A DNA stretch of 64,000 nucleotides from Paratinospora sagittata (taxonomy: Eukaryota; Streptophyta; Magnoliopsida; Ranunculales; Menispermaceae): the NCBI GenBank assembly GCA_035771175.1, contig CM069608.1, positions 28,768,019 to 28,832,018 on the forward strand. The letters are read 5' to 3'. The translations under genes were made by a program, and so were the position numbers. The notes under the pieces were generated by a model, which saw only the letters and a list, made by a program, of their open reading frames with translations, did not search any database and was not told where the DNA came from. Shown piece by piece: positions 10,624-22,090 of the stretch (positions are counted from its first letter, which is position 1; each line of letters begins with the position of its first letter).

Positions 10624-12243
10624 CTTGGATCAAATGAGTGGTACAATCCTTAATCTCTTCATCCATTTGATGCTTCAGAGAATTTTTTATTTCTTCTAAT
10701 ATCTCATTCTTCTGTTGCCAATGATTTTGTTCCAATTTGTTCATTAGCTGAGACTTTACAAAGATCTCATCTTTTCTAACCTTCCTCAAAAAGTCTTCTT
10801 CCTTGAAGTAATCAGCAGGCAGATTGGAAGAAGGATAAGATGGTGAATGGTGATCATACTGATCATGTAAAGAAGAACTCTCATCTTGAATTTCTTCCAC
10901 TCCATAATCCTCATCAGGAAGCTCAGCAGCAACTTTAGGAAATTCTTCATCCTGGCCTTGGGCATCAACATTCGTAAATAACCATCAATTCCATAACCCT
11001 TTTCATTTGCTCAGTTTGTTTATTCTGAATATCTTGCTCCATCTGAACATCTTCGATGACTTGTTCAACATGAGCCTCAGTTTGAACTTCTTCGGCTTGA
11101 ACTGTTTGAGTTTCAACATGTTCAACTTGAGCTTTTACAACATGATCATTTGGATGATCAGCTTACACATTTAGACCATGACCAACTTCTTCTATTTCAG
11201 CACGACCAGCATGGTCTCTTTGCTCAATTTGAGCCTCTTTCTTTTTACTGAATTCCACTCCTTGTGGAACTTCTGCCATTGGAAACCATTTTTCCAATGT
11301 AGGAACATTGACATATTTCATTAACTTCACAGTGGTTTGTCCAATGCAGTGATATCTGCTGGTTTCTTTAACATCTTGTCCGCTGAAGTTAATTCTACTT
11401 CTCTCAAGCAATGTGGTGAGATAAATTCCAAAGGGAAGTCCTCATCCTCTGCTGTCGATGACATGGATGAGAATGTGGGCGAGATTGATCTTCTTCTTCT
11501 CGAGAATGCTCCATGTCAAGAACAAATCCAGCTTATTTACATTGCCCCTACTTCCTGACTTGGGCTAAATAATTTGGGTTATGATGTTATGGATAATTTT
11601 GGGAATGAGCTCGAAGGACTGGTTGGTGAGCTTTTTGTCAACACTTACATGATCTCTCTTTCTGGATTTGAGGTTCTAGGCTAAAAGGTTGTCATAGCCT
11701 GGATATTGAAACTTACCTTTAGTGAAAGAAAGTATATGGGCATTATCATCACTAGGTAATGAAAATGTTTCAGAGAAGAATTGAGGAGAAATCTCTACAG
11801 ATTTTCCTTTAACCTTGGATTGTCTCACAAGTTCTGATTTGGGTTTCTTTTAAAGATTTTGGAAGAATTGACTGACCATATTTGGATACCATCTAGAAAG
11901 GTAGGGGAGAAGTTTGGTCCAACCCTAGAACTCAAGCAAAGGTAGCACATCGAGGTGTGAACTAGTGAAGAAATCAAAACCAACAAAACAACTGTCTATA
12001 ACGGCTCGGTTGACAAACTTTTTAGCTTTGATTTCCTTCTTGGATTTCTGGGTTAAGGAAGATGGTTGAGAAACATCAGTTGAAGTTTCAATTGAAGATG
12101 GGTTAATAAATTCAGAGGCAATGGGTGCCTTAGTAGGTTCTGCTTGGGATTCCACTGGTCTTTGTCTCACTCTCCTAGGTAGAGGCGGTGACTAAGCCTT
12201 CTTTCCAGCTGAGAAAGTGTGTAGCTTTTTGGTTTTGGGTGCC
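10624..12243 (-). pseudogene. Host-element ORF2, 'putative plant transposon protein' type (copy A side)
   Basis: Begins at the ATG on the minus strand at 12,241-12,243 (MAPKTKKLHTFSAGKKA), followed by an early TAG at about 12,192. The middle part reads FTSSHLDVLPLLEF, then in other frames YHCIGQTTVKLMKYVNVPTLEKW. The end is acidic and coiled-coil-like (NKLEQNHWQQKNEILEEI). The middle resembles the domain annotated in plant genomes as 'putative plant transposon protein', found as an extra ORF in some LTR elements; its role is unknown. Compared with 62,391-64,000 it has lost about 240 bp near 10,975. Athila copy A interrupts its 3' end. Confidence 0.6.
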
Positions 12244-12862
12244 ATTGATAACAACGGTGGTTAACATAAATGTCTCGGTGAAAACTTGTGAAATGGGGAT
12301 CAAAAGGTTCAAAATTTAACAGAGATCAAGTTATTACCTAAAAAATTGAAGAACAACTATGGTGAAATCGACTGAGCGTAGGAGTAGCAGGGGTTCTGGA
12401 ACGGGTCCTTAGTTCATTCAGAGTGAGCATCCTAGGGCATCAATAGATGACAATGACGACTAAGTCCCCCTGTTCAAATATATATACTACCCTAATAGTA
12501 AGCGTGCTCCTAACACACTTCATGTGCTACAACCTATTGAACATTAACATCTTAATGCCTCTTTCACTTAAACCGATAAGCGTCCTCCCTAACAATAAGC
12601 GTCCTTGAACAATTGATAGCTTTGCGAGTATTAGCATCCTTGTATGCAACGACCGTCCTACTAACACAACAGTAGTGTCCTTAAGTGTTATTAGCGTCCT
12701 TTTGGACAGTTATACTCTGATTTTAATCAGATGCAATTAATCATTCTTATATAATTTCATGGATGAATAATCAATGTTAATAATTAAATTTAATAAAGCA
12801 TCCATCAACAAATTAACCATGTAATCAAAATTATTTAAGCAATACATGATAATCATATAACT
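12244..12862 (-). other. Spacer of host element with hairpin-type GCGTCCT repeats
   Basis: No ORF. Between about 12,420 and 12,710 the motif AGCGTCCT or a one-base variant (AGCATCCT, GTGTCCT, CCGTCCT) occurs about nine times. It is the half-unit of the array found in the U3 of the LTRs at 15,664-16,016 and 40,539-41,147, so this stretch may be an LTR fragment or an internal copy of that array. Confidence 0.55.
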
Positions 12863-14062
12863 TCAATAATCACTGAGATATATATTCAAATATATATTCA
12901 AATAATCGTAGTAGTGACAAAGTACTACAAACTCCTCGATTTGTGCACTTTGCTTGTTGAAGCAGCTGAAATACTTCTTGATACTCATTCTCTGAGCTAA
13001 CTTCCTTGTTGGTACAACATCACGTAATCTTTCATTTTGCACCAGAGTTCTTGTTGTGCCAATTAAGGATTGTTTACTTATCATCATTGGATTTTCCTCA
13101 TCAACAAGCTCACTTCTGTTTCTACTTGACAGATTTTCAAGCATGTCTTCTCTCTTAGATGATGATTCTAATCCACTTAAAATATAATCAATTTCTTGAA
13201 AACTAACTTCAAACAGATTTGAAAAATCTTTTAAAAAATTTACTTTGTAGTTCAATTTTTCAGGAAAACCATTAAGAAAATATCGCGCTAAAATAGAATG
13301 AGAGATGGATTTTTCGAATTGTTCAAGTTCATCAACCAAGTGTTCAAATCGTTGGAGATTATTATGAACTGACTCATTTTCTAGAAGTCTAAAGTTTGTG
13401 AGTGATTCCTCTAAGGCACTGGCCTGATTTCTAGTTTCTTTTTTTCCTTCCATGGATTTCAATAAGTCACATAACTCTTTCAAAGTCGTTTCCCATGGAT
13501 CAAGTGTTTCAGCAATGGTGATTAGCTTATCATTTTATTTCTTTGGAAGCTTACCACAGAAACATACTAAGGCTATCCCTATAGGTATTTTTTGATCATG
13601 TTCTTTCATTCCATCGAAGATAGACTAATACCTACAGCAGGCTGTATCTAGAGACTCATTCTCAGATACTTCAAAGTCATCAAATAGCCTTTTATGCTCC
13701 TTGAGCTTTTCATCTTGATTCATTATCTTTTCACCATGGAGTGATTTGAGAGTTTCCCAAATCACCTTAGCACTTTCAAGATGAACTACTCTTTCTACTT
13801 CTTTATCGGGTAGACAACAATATAATGCATAGATAGCTTGAGAATTATGTTTATCATTGAGTCTCTCCTCGTCTGTCCATAGTTCAATAGACTTGTTGGG
13901 CATAGTGTAACCATTTACAACCATTTCCCATAGACTGATGTCCTTAGATCAAAGAAAGGTTTTCATCCTCTTCATCCAATCTTCAAAACAGTCTCTATTG
14001 AATACAGGTGGTTTGTCTAGGGATTGACCTACTTTCATGATGGAACTTCTAAACTTTGCCAT
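12863..14062 (-). pseudogene. Copia-type gag-like ORF of the host element
   Basis: Starts at the ATG at 14,060-14,062, 43 nt after the primer site (MAKFRSSIMKVGQSLDKPP). The N-terminal part matches the UBN2-type gag of copia elements: SLWEMVVNGYTMP, NSQAIYALYCCLP, KVIWETLKSLHG, DEKLKEHKRLFDDFEV. Stops fall near 13,945, 13,622 and 13,530, and the rest reads on in shifted frames to 12,863 with a run FEHLVDELEQFEKSISHS. No protease, integrase or reverse transcriptase follows before ORF2, so the host element appears non-autonomous, or its pol was lost. Confidence 0.72.
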
Positions 14063-14104
14063 TGATATCAAAGAAATTGTTAGATTTCTTTAATGAGCAA
14101 CTTC

Positions 14105-14116
14105 GCTCTGATACCA
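14105..14116 (-). promoter_or_regulatory. tRNA-Met primer binding site of the host element
   Basis: The minus strand reads TGGTATCAGAGC, the common initiator-Met primer site of plant LTR elements, 2 nt from the LTR. Confidence 0.85.
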
Positions 14117-14640
14117 CTTGTTGACCCAGGTATGTCCAAGAGGGGGGGTGAATTGAACACTTAGATAATTAAAATTAATCCAACGGCAAATAATAAAATG
14201 CAAAAAAATAAATCAATTGACACAATTGATTTATAGTGGTTCGGCTACTTGCTACCTCCACTACCTAACCTCCTCAGTTAGGATTTTCAAACCTCTTCAG
14301 TAAGGGATTCTCTTACGAGTGAGAACCAAACCATTACAACATTTTCTCAACTTCCAAGTGTGAGAACCACCGTTACACTGCTCAACTTACAGGCTTGAGA
14401 CCAACCTACACCTCTCGACTTACAGGCTAGAGAACTACCTATCTCAACTTCAGAGTGTGAGACTAACCTAAAACCTTTTCAACTTGCAGGCTTGAGAATG
14501 ACCACTTTGTTGAACAAACAAATATATGTATTCAGAAGTTTGTATAACCATTGTTACAACTTGATACAGTATACAAGATATGGAATGAAGTACAACTGTA
14601 TCCTGTGAACTATCTCTCAAATTTTTCCTTCAGCAAGAAT

Positions 14641-15511
14641 GATGTGAGATTAGAATCATGCTAAAAATTTGAGTAAAAAATAATTCAATAAACTTGAAAC
14701 AGATTTTCAATGAAAGATGTAAGGTAAGCTCAAGATGAAAATCCTTTGAATAAAACTTGTTTCAAAGATAACACTTTGAAAACTAAAACAGTTTTGAACT
14801 TCGAAATCAATTTTGAAAATTCGACTAACTTTCAAAAGTATTAGCTTTGTGAATTTTTTGTGTTGTTGTGTTTGAATTTTAAGTGTTGGTATATATAGAC
14901 TTAGTAGGGAAAAAGTTGTTGACCATTTTTGAATTTGAATTTCAAAATGAACGTAAGCTCACAACAGCTAAAACTTTCACGAAGATGGCAAAAACATTTT
15001 TTATGAATATTCTGATTCTTTTCAGGTTGCATGAAAAAAGAAAGTCTCAAAGACGTGATTCATGTATTAGAAGAAATGATGTGAGATTAGAATCATGCTA
15101 AAAATTTGAGTAAAAAATAATTCAATAAACTTGAAACAGATTTTCAATGAAAGATGTAAGGTAAGCTCAACATGAAAATCCTTTGAATAAAACTTGTTTC
15201 AAAGATAACACTTTGAAAACTAAAACAGTTTTGAACTTTGAAATCAATTTTGAAAATTCGACTAACTTTCAAAAGTATTAGCTTTGTGAATTTTTTGTGT
15301 TGTGTTTGGATTTTAAGTGTTGGTATATATAGACTTAGTAGGGAAAAAGTTGTTGACCATTTTGGAATTTGAATTTCAAAATGAACGTAAGCTCACAACA
15401 GCTAAAACTTTCACGAAGATGGCAAAAACATTTTTTATGAATATTCTGATTCTTTTCAGTTTGCATGAAAAAAGAAAGTCTCAAAGACGTGATTCATGTA
15501 TTAGAAGAAAT
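14641..15511 (-). repeat. 437-bp tandem duplication inside the LTR
   Basis: The two halves, starting GATGTGAGATTAG at 14,641 and 15,078, are nearly identical (a 3-bp GTT loss and a few substitutions). Each carries a TATATATA box (14,890-14,897 and 15,324-15,331). The duplication is much younger than the element. Confidence 0.88.
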
Positions 15512-15663
15512 CTCTGACAAGTATGAAAAGGGTTTGTGCATAAAAATTTCTGAAAGATAAACTGAAAAAGTACACAGTCGTAGCTTTATGACAATGTTGG
15601 CTTAGCATCCTAATTTTCAACCAACGTCCGGACGCATAGAACTAACTTTGTTGTTTTGTTCCG

Positions 15664-16016
15664 TGAGGGCACTTATAGACTATAAGCATCCTGTTGAACG
15701 ATGAAGTGAGGGCGCTACTGGAACGTAAGCATCCTAACTTACTTAACGGTTAAAATCGAACAAAGCTGTGAGGGCGGTATTTAAAAATAAGTGTCCTGAC
15801 TAGTTTTTGAAACACTTTAAAATCACAAGGGCGCTACTAATGACGTAGGCGTCCTGATGTTTAAAACTTCTAAAATGACCGAAACCATAAGGGCGATGTT
15901 GGACCGTCAACGTCCTGATGTTTAAAACGATCAGCGAGCTGATGTTCAATCAGCCTCTTGATAAGTTCCTTGGTTGATTCAATGAGGGCGCTACTGACAA
16001 AGTAAGTGTCTTGATC
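15664..16016 (-). repeat. U3 array of short hairpin units
   Basis: About six units of the form GAGGGCGCTAC-(10 to 14 nt)-GTAAGCGTCCTGA spaced 50-70 bp apart. AGGGCGCT and AGCGTCCT pair over 8 bp with one G-U wobble. The array is upstream of both TATA boxes on the element strand. Confidence 0.7.
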
Positions 16017-16324
16017 AAATACTTAAAATAATTTTTTCTTTCAACTTAGTCAAATCAACTGGAAATTCGATTGAACTAAATATTGAAATGATTAAGAGAT
16101 TTAAGAAAACCTCTCAAACACATCGATCAAAACTTGCAAATATGTTAAACTTACTGAGAGTTATTTGATCGAAAGTTTCAGCTCTGCTATTTGATATTGG
16201 TTCTTGATAGCTCTGAAACACTTAACAAGATCATTAGATACACAAACATGAGTAGTTTGGAATCATCAAAACATTCCATCATGGGGTTCCTTGAGATAAC
16301 ACTAGTAATCTCAGTCCAGAATGA

Positions 16325-17131
16325 ATGGAGACTGAAATGAGGCCACTGGCACAACCAACTGAGACAAATGCAATGGGTTATGCACCCGTTCAGGATCAAA
16401 CAATACCATCAATGGTAGAGGAACAACCAATATCAACACTATAACAGATGAACAAGTTTTTTGAGAACTTTGCAAACTATATGGATTCGCGAATGGAGGA
16501 CACTTTGGACCACCATTTAAAAAGTCAATTGTCATAAGGTCGCACCTCAAGGTGCAACAAGGATTACCAGATACGACAAATCACGAAGTTTAAAAGATTA
16601 CAAGCTTTGACATTTGAGGGAAAACCTGACATGGATTCAGCACAAAAATGGCTAGATGAAACAAAGAAAGCCTTCGAAGCAATGAGAATTCCTAAAAGAA
16701 GAAAAGTACTTTTGGCAACATACCGGTTGGTAGGACTTGCAAACAACTAGTGGAAAATACTAAAGAAAGATCTAAACATAAATGTTGCTGCAATGGCCTA
16801 GCTAGAATTTTAAGTTATATTTGTCGAAGAATATTTTCCAAAAGCTGTGAAAAGGCAAAAACGTCAAGAATTTGCCAAGCTTTATCAAGCAAAAATGTCA
16901 GTACAAGAATATTCTTCCAAGTTTGTGGAATTATCGGTATTTTCTCTTTCAAATTTAGGCAATGAAAGAGACAAAGCCGAGAAATTATTTAATGGCTTGC
17001 GACTCGAGTTGAGGCAGGCACTATCTATCATGAAAGTTGACAACTATCGTGAGGTGGTCAATCAAGCCATGCAATATGAGCAAGAACGACAGCAACAGGA
17101 GCAAATGAATAGTAGAGGAAAAAAGAAATAA
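16325..17131 (+). pseudogene. Ty3-type gag of the plus-strand remnant
   Basis: Frame begins METEMRPLAQPTETNA at 16,325 and reads through TAA/TAG/TGA stops near 16,440, 16,533, 16,749 and 16,800. The retrotransposon gag domain is clear: FEGKPDMDSAQKWLDETKKA, then FPKAVKRQKRQEFAKLYQ, MSVQEYSSKFVELSVFS, KLFNGLRLELRQAL. It ends in a basic Gln/Arg-rich tail (QERQQQEQMNSRGKKK). It would form the particle shell. Confidence 0.8.
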
Positions 17132-17382
17132 ATAACTTTAAGGGAAAAGGTAATGTTAGGAAATTCCACCGCAGTGGAATTCCGGCCACCTCGGGACAAA
17201 AGCCATCAAGTCAAGGGTTTGAAGCAAACCAACAAGCAATAGCAAAAAATCCAAATCAATTCAACTCAACAAACCAAAAAAACAATAAGAGGGACTGAGG
17301 ACAAAGGTTAATCTGCACCAACAACCACAAGCAAGGAAAAGGGCCACAGTTGGAACGTGGCCAAAATTTCGATCCAAGAAAA

Positions 17383-17424
17383 TGCTATAGGTGCAACCAA
17401 GCAGGTCATATGGCTCGAAATTGT
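17383..17424 (+). pseudogene. CCHC zinc knuckle of the remnant's gag
   Basis: The frame reads CYRCNQAGHMARNC, a CX2CX4HX4C nucleic-acid-binding knuckle. It is out of frame with the gag segment ending at 17,131, so at least one frameshift lies between. Confidence 0.82.
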
Positions 17425-17548
17425 TCTCAACCAAACCCGGTCTTTCACCAAGGATGAACACAACCATAACTAATCAACAAATCGTGCCACCACCTCAAAG
17501 TCCTGTTAATCAAGTGCAAGGTCAACGACAACAAGGTCGAGCATATGC

Positions 17549-20112
17549 TGTGGCGACCCCGCACCATGGACCACCAACCCCGCAAGGAATGGCGTGCGGA
17601 ATGCCAGGGCAGGAGGCCCGACATAGGCATCTCCAACCTTTTCTCAACCCCCGTAAGGTGGTTGAGACCCTACGAGCCTTATCCCAAACAACGACATAAT
17701 ATAAAAATATATTGAACAAAACTACCAACCGTATTAATCATCCAAGACAAGAGATACTCCATAAAAATGAACCATAATTAAAACCGTAATTCTTACAGTC
17801 CATCAAGATGGACATACACATAAAGTCCAAAACTATGGGTACAAAAAAAATTGTCATATGCCCACATGGTCTATCTAACAAGTCCCAACTCACCCATACT
17901 ACAATGTGGTAAGTGTTAGAATTACATAGTCCAAAATATAATACATCATAATTTAAAACACAGTTCAGTCAAAATGCCTCTCAACTCACATCGAGGCCTT
18001 CGATTCTCTCGTCGGCAAGGCCCTCAAGATATGACTACTCCTTTGCCCTTATTTGGGACAGAAGGACCTGAAAGAGAAAAATGAGGGTGAGCCAATGGTG
18101 CCCAGTTAATAGAATTCAAATATGCTATCAATACTCATCAATAAATATCATGTATGCATGTCCATGTGTAGCATGATTAAAAGCTCATAACATATAGATA
18201 TCAAGCATTTATAATAAGTTCGATGCAAATAAAAGCTTATCAATTTGGATCCACATTCCACATGCATTGGGGTTACTAGTGCACGTCTATTTCACCATAC
18301 CGTTCTCATCCCCAAATATTTCCTTTTTAAAACCCTCCTATGACAAGGTTAAGTCTCCCTATTAGCCAGATAGATGGGCCCAACCAAAGTCATAAGGTTT
18401 TCTCAAATCAATGCATCATTCAAAATATTAGGACACATTCATGCTTTCAACATACAATATATATAAGTGATATGATCATAAATGAAGTCTACTCACAACC
18501 AAGCCTCGCTAGAGTATCTTACCACGCACGGACACCAAACCGAATCAACCCAATCAAGGTCCTAAAACATTCATCAATATCCAACCATACATCAATTCCT
18601 ATGCTCAATGACATAGACATTACACATCAACCTTAAATCAGCCCACATATAGACAATAGGCCTAAGTCCCATCTAATCCCATCATTCAACTCAAATCACA
18701 TGACTTAGGCCTCTAATGCATAGTTCTCATTTATAAACCATTCAATTAATCAAAAATACTAATTTTCAATTCCTTAGGCATAAACATGCCCAAATTGGGC
18801 CATTTGATCACAAGTAGGCCTAACCCATGATATGGTCATAACCACCTAATCAGTAGCATAATCAACCCTAATCATGCTTAATTAGACATAAACTGCATCA
18901 ATTTAATGATTCTAGGCCAAAAGCATCAAAAGCCCTAAAATATGAAATTTTTCATACTTAGGCCATATTGCCGATTTACACTAGGTCACTATGTTCAACC
19001 ATGTATATCACTGATTTTGCATCATGGGTTCATCAACAATGGCAACTAGGTCAACATAGTTGACATGCAAGCTATTTGGAAAGGTCTAAGTTCATATTCT
19101 AAATTTAGGTCTAATACAAGCAACCCTGCCAATTTTTCATTTAATATTCTCAACCGTTCATAATGCAAAACGATCCGTTGTCAACCACCTTCTCAAATAT
19201 CATATCCATCCAACGGTATATGTAAGAGATCTATTAGTTTGATCTAAACTGCGCAAGAAATCCAAACTTTCCGACTAGCTTTGTTTGGGAGGTTATATCT
19301 TTCAAACGAAAACTCCAATCAAGATCTCCACCGACAGAATGCATACCCATAAGATACGAACTTGCTGACAACGTTTAACTTCAATCTGACCATATAGCAC
19401 CGAGATCCTACTCTTTGATGAAAACGTTGCTAAGACTTCCCTCAAAGAAACTTCCTCTTTCTTTCCCTTCTTCTTTCCTTTCTCTTCTTTTTTCCTTTCC
19501 CTTCACTCATCTCACTCTCTAGGACTTTCTTGGAGAAGAGAAGTAGGGCATGGCACACTTTTCCACTCTCATGCACTAACTTGACATGTGTTGGAGAGGA
19601 GAAATGGGGCATGGGACACTTGTCCATTCTCATGCTCCGACTTGACATGTGTTGGTCTCATGCACCAACTTGACATGTGTTGGAGAAGAGAAATGGGGCA
19701 TGGGACACTTGTCCATTCTCATGCACCAACTTAACATGTGTTGGTCTCATACTACTCATACCAACCACATGTACTTTAACCAATGTCATGCTTCCATGTA
19801 TTTTAAATGTCCAATCCATTTAATACACCAAATTTTCATTCTCATTTATCCTTTTATTCAATCAATCCTAACCCATATCAATTCATGGTTTAATGGGCCC
19901 ATGCATAAATAATAAAACATGCATTATACTTTAATTTAACCTGACCCATATACAATTTCTAATGCACATATTTATATATATTATCAAGCATCAAATATAC
20001 AAACATTAAACAACCATCAAACAAACACCAAACATATCAAGGCAAACACATAGAGTTTGGGCAAAATATAATTGGGTAATGGGCTAAATGAAATAATTTT
20101 TGGGACGTCACA
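17549..20112. mobile_element. Solo LTR (Tekay/Del-like) inside the Ty3 remnant
   Basis: Starts TGTGGCGACCCC and ends GGGACGTCACA, imperfect inverted ends, flanked by TATGC on both sides (17,544-17,548 and 20,113-20,117). Removing 2,564 bp and one TATGC rejoins the gag-protease linker, as expected for a clean insertion reduced to one LTR. It carries the GGGTGAGCC...GCCCAGT motif near 18,085, shared by the other chromovirus-like LTRs here, and no coding capacity. Confidence 0.88.
19540..19748. repeat. Minisatellite inside the solo LTR
   Basis: About three tandem units, 70-100 bp apart with a shorter half-unit, built on CAACTTGACATGTGTTGG and AATGGGGCATGGGACACTTG. Repetition within an LTR can reflect enhancer duplication or replication slippage; nothing here decides. 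Confidence 0.75.
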
Positions 20113-20345
20113 TATGCAATCACAGGACAGGAACATGTGGACAATGTGATAGTGGAAGGTACTTTCCTTTTATTTAACTCCCCTGTACGAGTATTGTTTG
20201 ATACAGGATCAACTCATTCCTTTGTCGCCATATTAGTAGTGGAAAATCTAGGGCTAGAAGAACTGGAACCTGTGGACACCAAGATAATGGTATCTACCCC
20301 AGTAGGTGTCGAAGTAAAAAATTTCTCAAAAATGCCCGAATTGTG
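20113..20345 (+). pseudogene. Aspartic protease of the Ty3 remnant
   Basis: Reads VRVLFDTGSTHSFVA, the retropepsin DTGS active site of chromovirus-type elements, then LGLEELEPVDTKIMVSTPVG. Ends at a stop (20,344); the next part of the domain (DFDIILGMNWL, 20,354-20,650) is in another frame. Cut from gag by the solo LTR. Confidence 0.83.
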
Positions 20346-20353
20346 AATTAAAG

Positions 20354-21087
20354 ATGGTAGACAAATTATTCTGCACCGATTTGTCAATCATATCACTAGA
20401 AGATTTTGATATAATCTTAGGCATGAATTGGCTAACACCGCATAATGCAACTGTGGTCTGCCTCAACAAAAGAGTATATATAACTCTTTCAGATAAAATT
20501 GTATTAAAGATTACAGGGTCGAAATCACGATCACCAAAGTGCATCATTGTTCGAACAACGATTGGGGGGCGTAAATGGGAAGCATTTCTACGCGAGGAAG
20601 AAAAGGAAACTGTACAACCTCTCATACTAGATGACATTAGTGTGGTATAGGAATTTCCTACTGTGTTTCTGGAAGATTTACCTGGACTACCACCAGTATG
20701 AGAATTTGATTTCGAAATCAATGTTCTTCCATAAACCAATCCAGTGTTTATTCCACCGTATCGGCTGGCTCACACCAAACAGGTGGAACTGGATAAACAA
20801 CTCAGAGAATTAGAAGGAAAATAATTTATCAGAAAAAGGATCTCAACTTAGGGAGCTTCGGTACTCTTCGTAAAGAAAAATGATGGTTATTTACGAATGT
20901 GTGTAGATTATCAAAAATTAAATAGTGTCACCATCAAGAATAAATATCCACTTCCCAGAATAGATGATTTGTTTGATCAATTATGGGGAGAAAGATATTT
21001 TTCTAAGATTCATTTACGGTCAGGGTACCATCAACTATGCATCAAGGAGTCTGACATATACAAAACCGTTTTTTCTAAGATTCATTA
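20354..21087 (+). pseudogene. Protease end and N-terminal reverse transcriptase of the Ty3 remnant
   Basis: 20,354-20,650 holds the second half of protease (IILGMNWLTPHNATVVC). From 20,650 the RT start reads EFPTVFLEDLPGLPP with stops, then [20 protein letters not shown] and [20 protein letters not shown]. The sequence breaks at 21,087 right after the KTVF motif, before the catalytic box, so no active enzyme was possible after truncation. Confidence 0.82.
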
Positions 21088-21590
21088 GGATGATTTATAA
21101 GTTGAGTTTTAGTAGTTAGTTTGCATGTTAACTTGATAGATATTAGGTGCATTTGCTTAGTTTTTAGATATTTTTACATAAATTGCATACTTAGTTGTTT
21201 TAGGTTCATTTAGACTTTATCTTAGGCTTTTATAGGTTTTTATCATGAATAAATGACATTTTGATACTTGTTAATATCATAGAAGTCATATACATTGAGT
21301 GTATTTCATTTTAGTTAATACTTTGATTAATTGCATAGAATTTATACTTGTTTATACTATGTTTTGTAGGTAAATAAAGAGCTTTTAAGATTCAAATGGT
21401 GTTCAAAAATGACCAAAAACATGTGCAAAAAAGTGCAGAAGAAACAAAGAAAAGAAGTCCAAAAAGTCAAGAATTTGGGCATCCAGAAGGTCATCACCAC
21501 ACCTGCGAACCGTGATTGGGCGCCGTGGAGCCAAGAGTGGGTACTATGGCGCCAATAACCTAGATTTGCGGGAGTGCGTGTTTTTTGGCA
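21088..21590. repeat. LTR-like scrap of an Athila/Tat-type element
   Basis: AT-rich, with phrases common in long plant Ty3 LTRs (TTATCATGAATAAATG, GCATTTGCTTAGTTTT) and a GC-rich GGGCGCCGTGG patch near 21,517 like those in the Athila LTRs here. No ends found. Assignment is by general resemblance. Confidence 0.4.
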
Positions 21591-21599
21591 AGTTTTGAC

Positions 21600-22090
21600 G
21601 CCCCTTTTTGGCGAGGTTTGAGAATAAGCAACCCCTAATTAGTTGCAAAATGTACCCTCGTGCGTACCGAACAATCTTGATCTCCGACGCATTTTTAGGT
21701 AACGATTGCACTCTCTCTGTAAGTGTTAATAGATTAAGTCTACCCCCATGTCTCTCTTTTCCAACTGGGGTAAATCCGAGAAACTTAGAACATAATCAAG
21801 GCCAGTCGATCCAGTAACGAGGATACCATAAATAAGCAAACCCAATTGAATTTTCAAGTCCTGTAGGGTGATAGTCGCCTCACCTACCGCCAAACAGAAG
21901 GTATGGGTCTCCTATCGTTATCGCTCAATCAGTGTTGTGATCAAGTTCCAATCCAACTGGATACATCCAACATGTGCCACTCTGTAAAATCCTGTTCTCT
22001 ATAAGTATTGGATAATTTGAGGATTTAGTGGATAAGTGCGGTGGAAGACAGCTTCCCTTTGACGACAATGTAGCTCATTTACGTCCTGCA
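21600..22090 (-). pseudogene. Plant mobile domain (PMD) ORF remnant
   Basis: Read on the minus strand from about 22,090: PQIIQYL, stop, FYRVAHVGCIQLDWNLITTL, ETHTFCLAVGEATITLQDL, then RVQSLPKNASEIKIVRYARG YILQLI in the following frames. This is the aminotransferase-like plant mobile domain of MAIN/MAIL proteins, known also as a passenger of MULE and Ty3 elements. It lies directly downstream of the MULE transposase in the same orientation, so it is most likely its second ORF. At least three stops; not functional. Confidence 0.72.

Larger units (their letters stand above)
14119..16301 (-). repeat. 5' LTR of the copia-type host element
   Basis: Starts TGTTGACCCAGG and ends GAGATAACA on the plus strand. 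Length is 2,183 bp including an internal 437-bp tandem duplication. It is a diverged relative of the solo LTR at 38,874-41,709, with the same plan on the minus strand: U3 hairpin array, then TATA box, then a U5 side with repeated ACTTACAGGCT/GAGAACC phrases (14,270-14,500). Confidence 0.78.
16302..21087 (+). mobile_element. Ty3 chromovirus-like remnant, gag to partial RT
   Basis: A plus-strand gag, zinc knuckle, protease and partial reverse transcriptase, in that order, split by a solo LTR at 17,549-20,112. Both own LTRs, most of RT, RNase H and integrase are missing. The left end is cut by the host-element LTR at 16,301; the right end stops inside RT at 21,087, where an unrelated LTR scrap starts. 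Confidence 0.8.
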
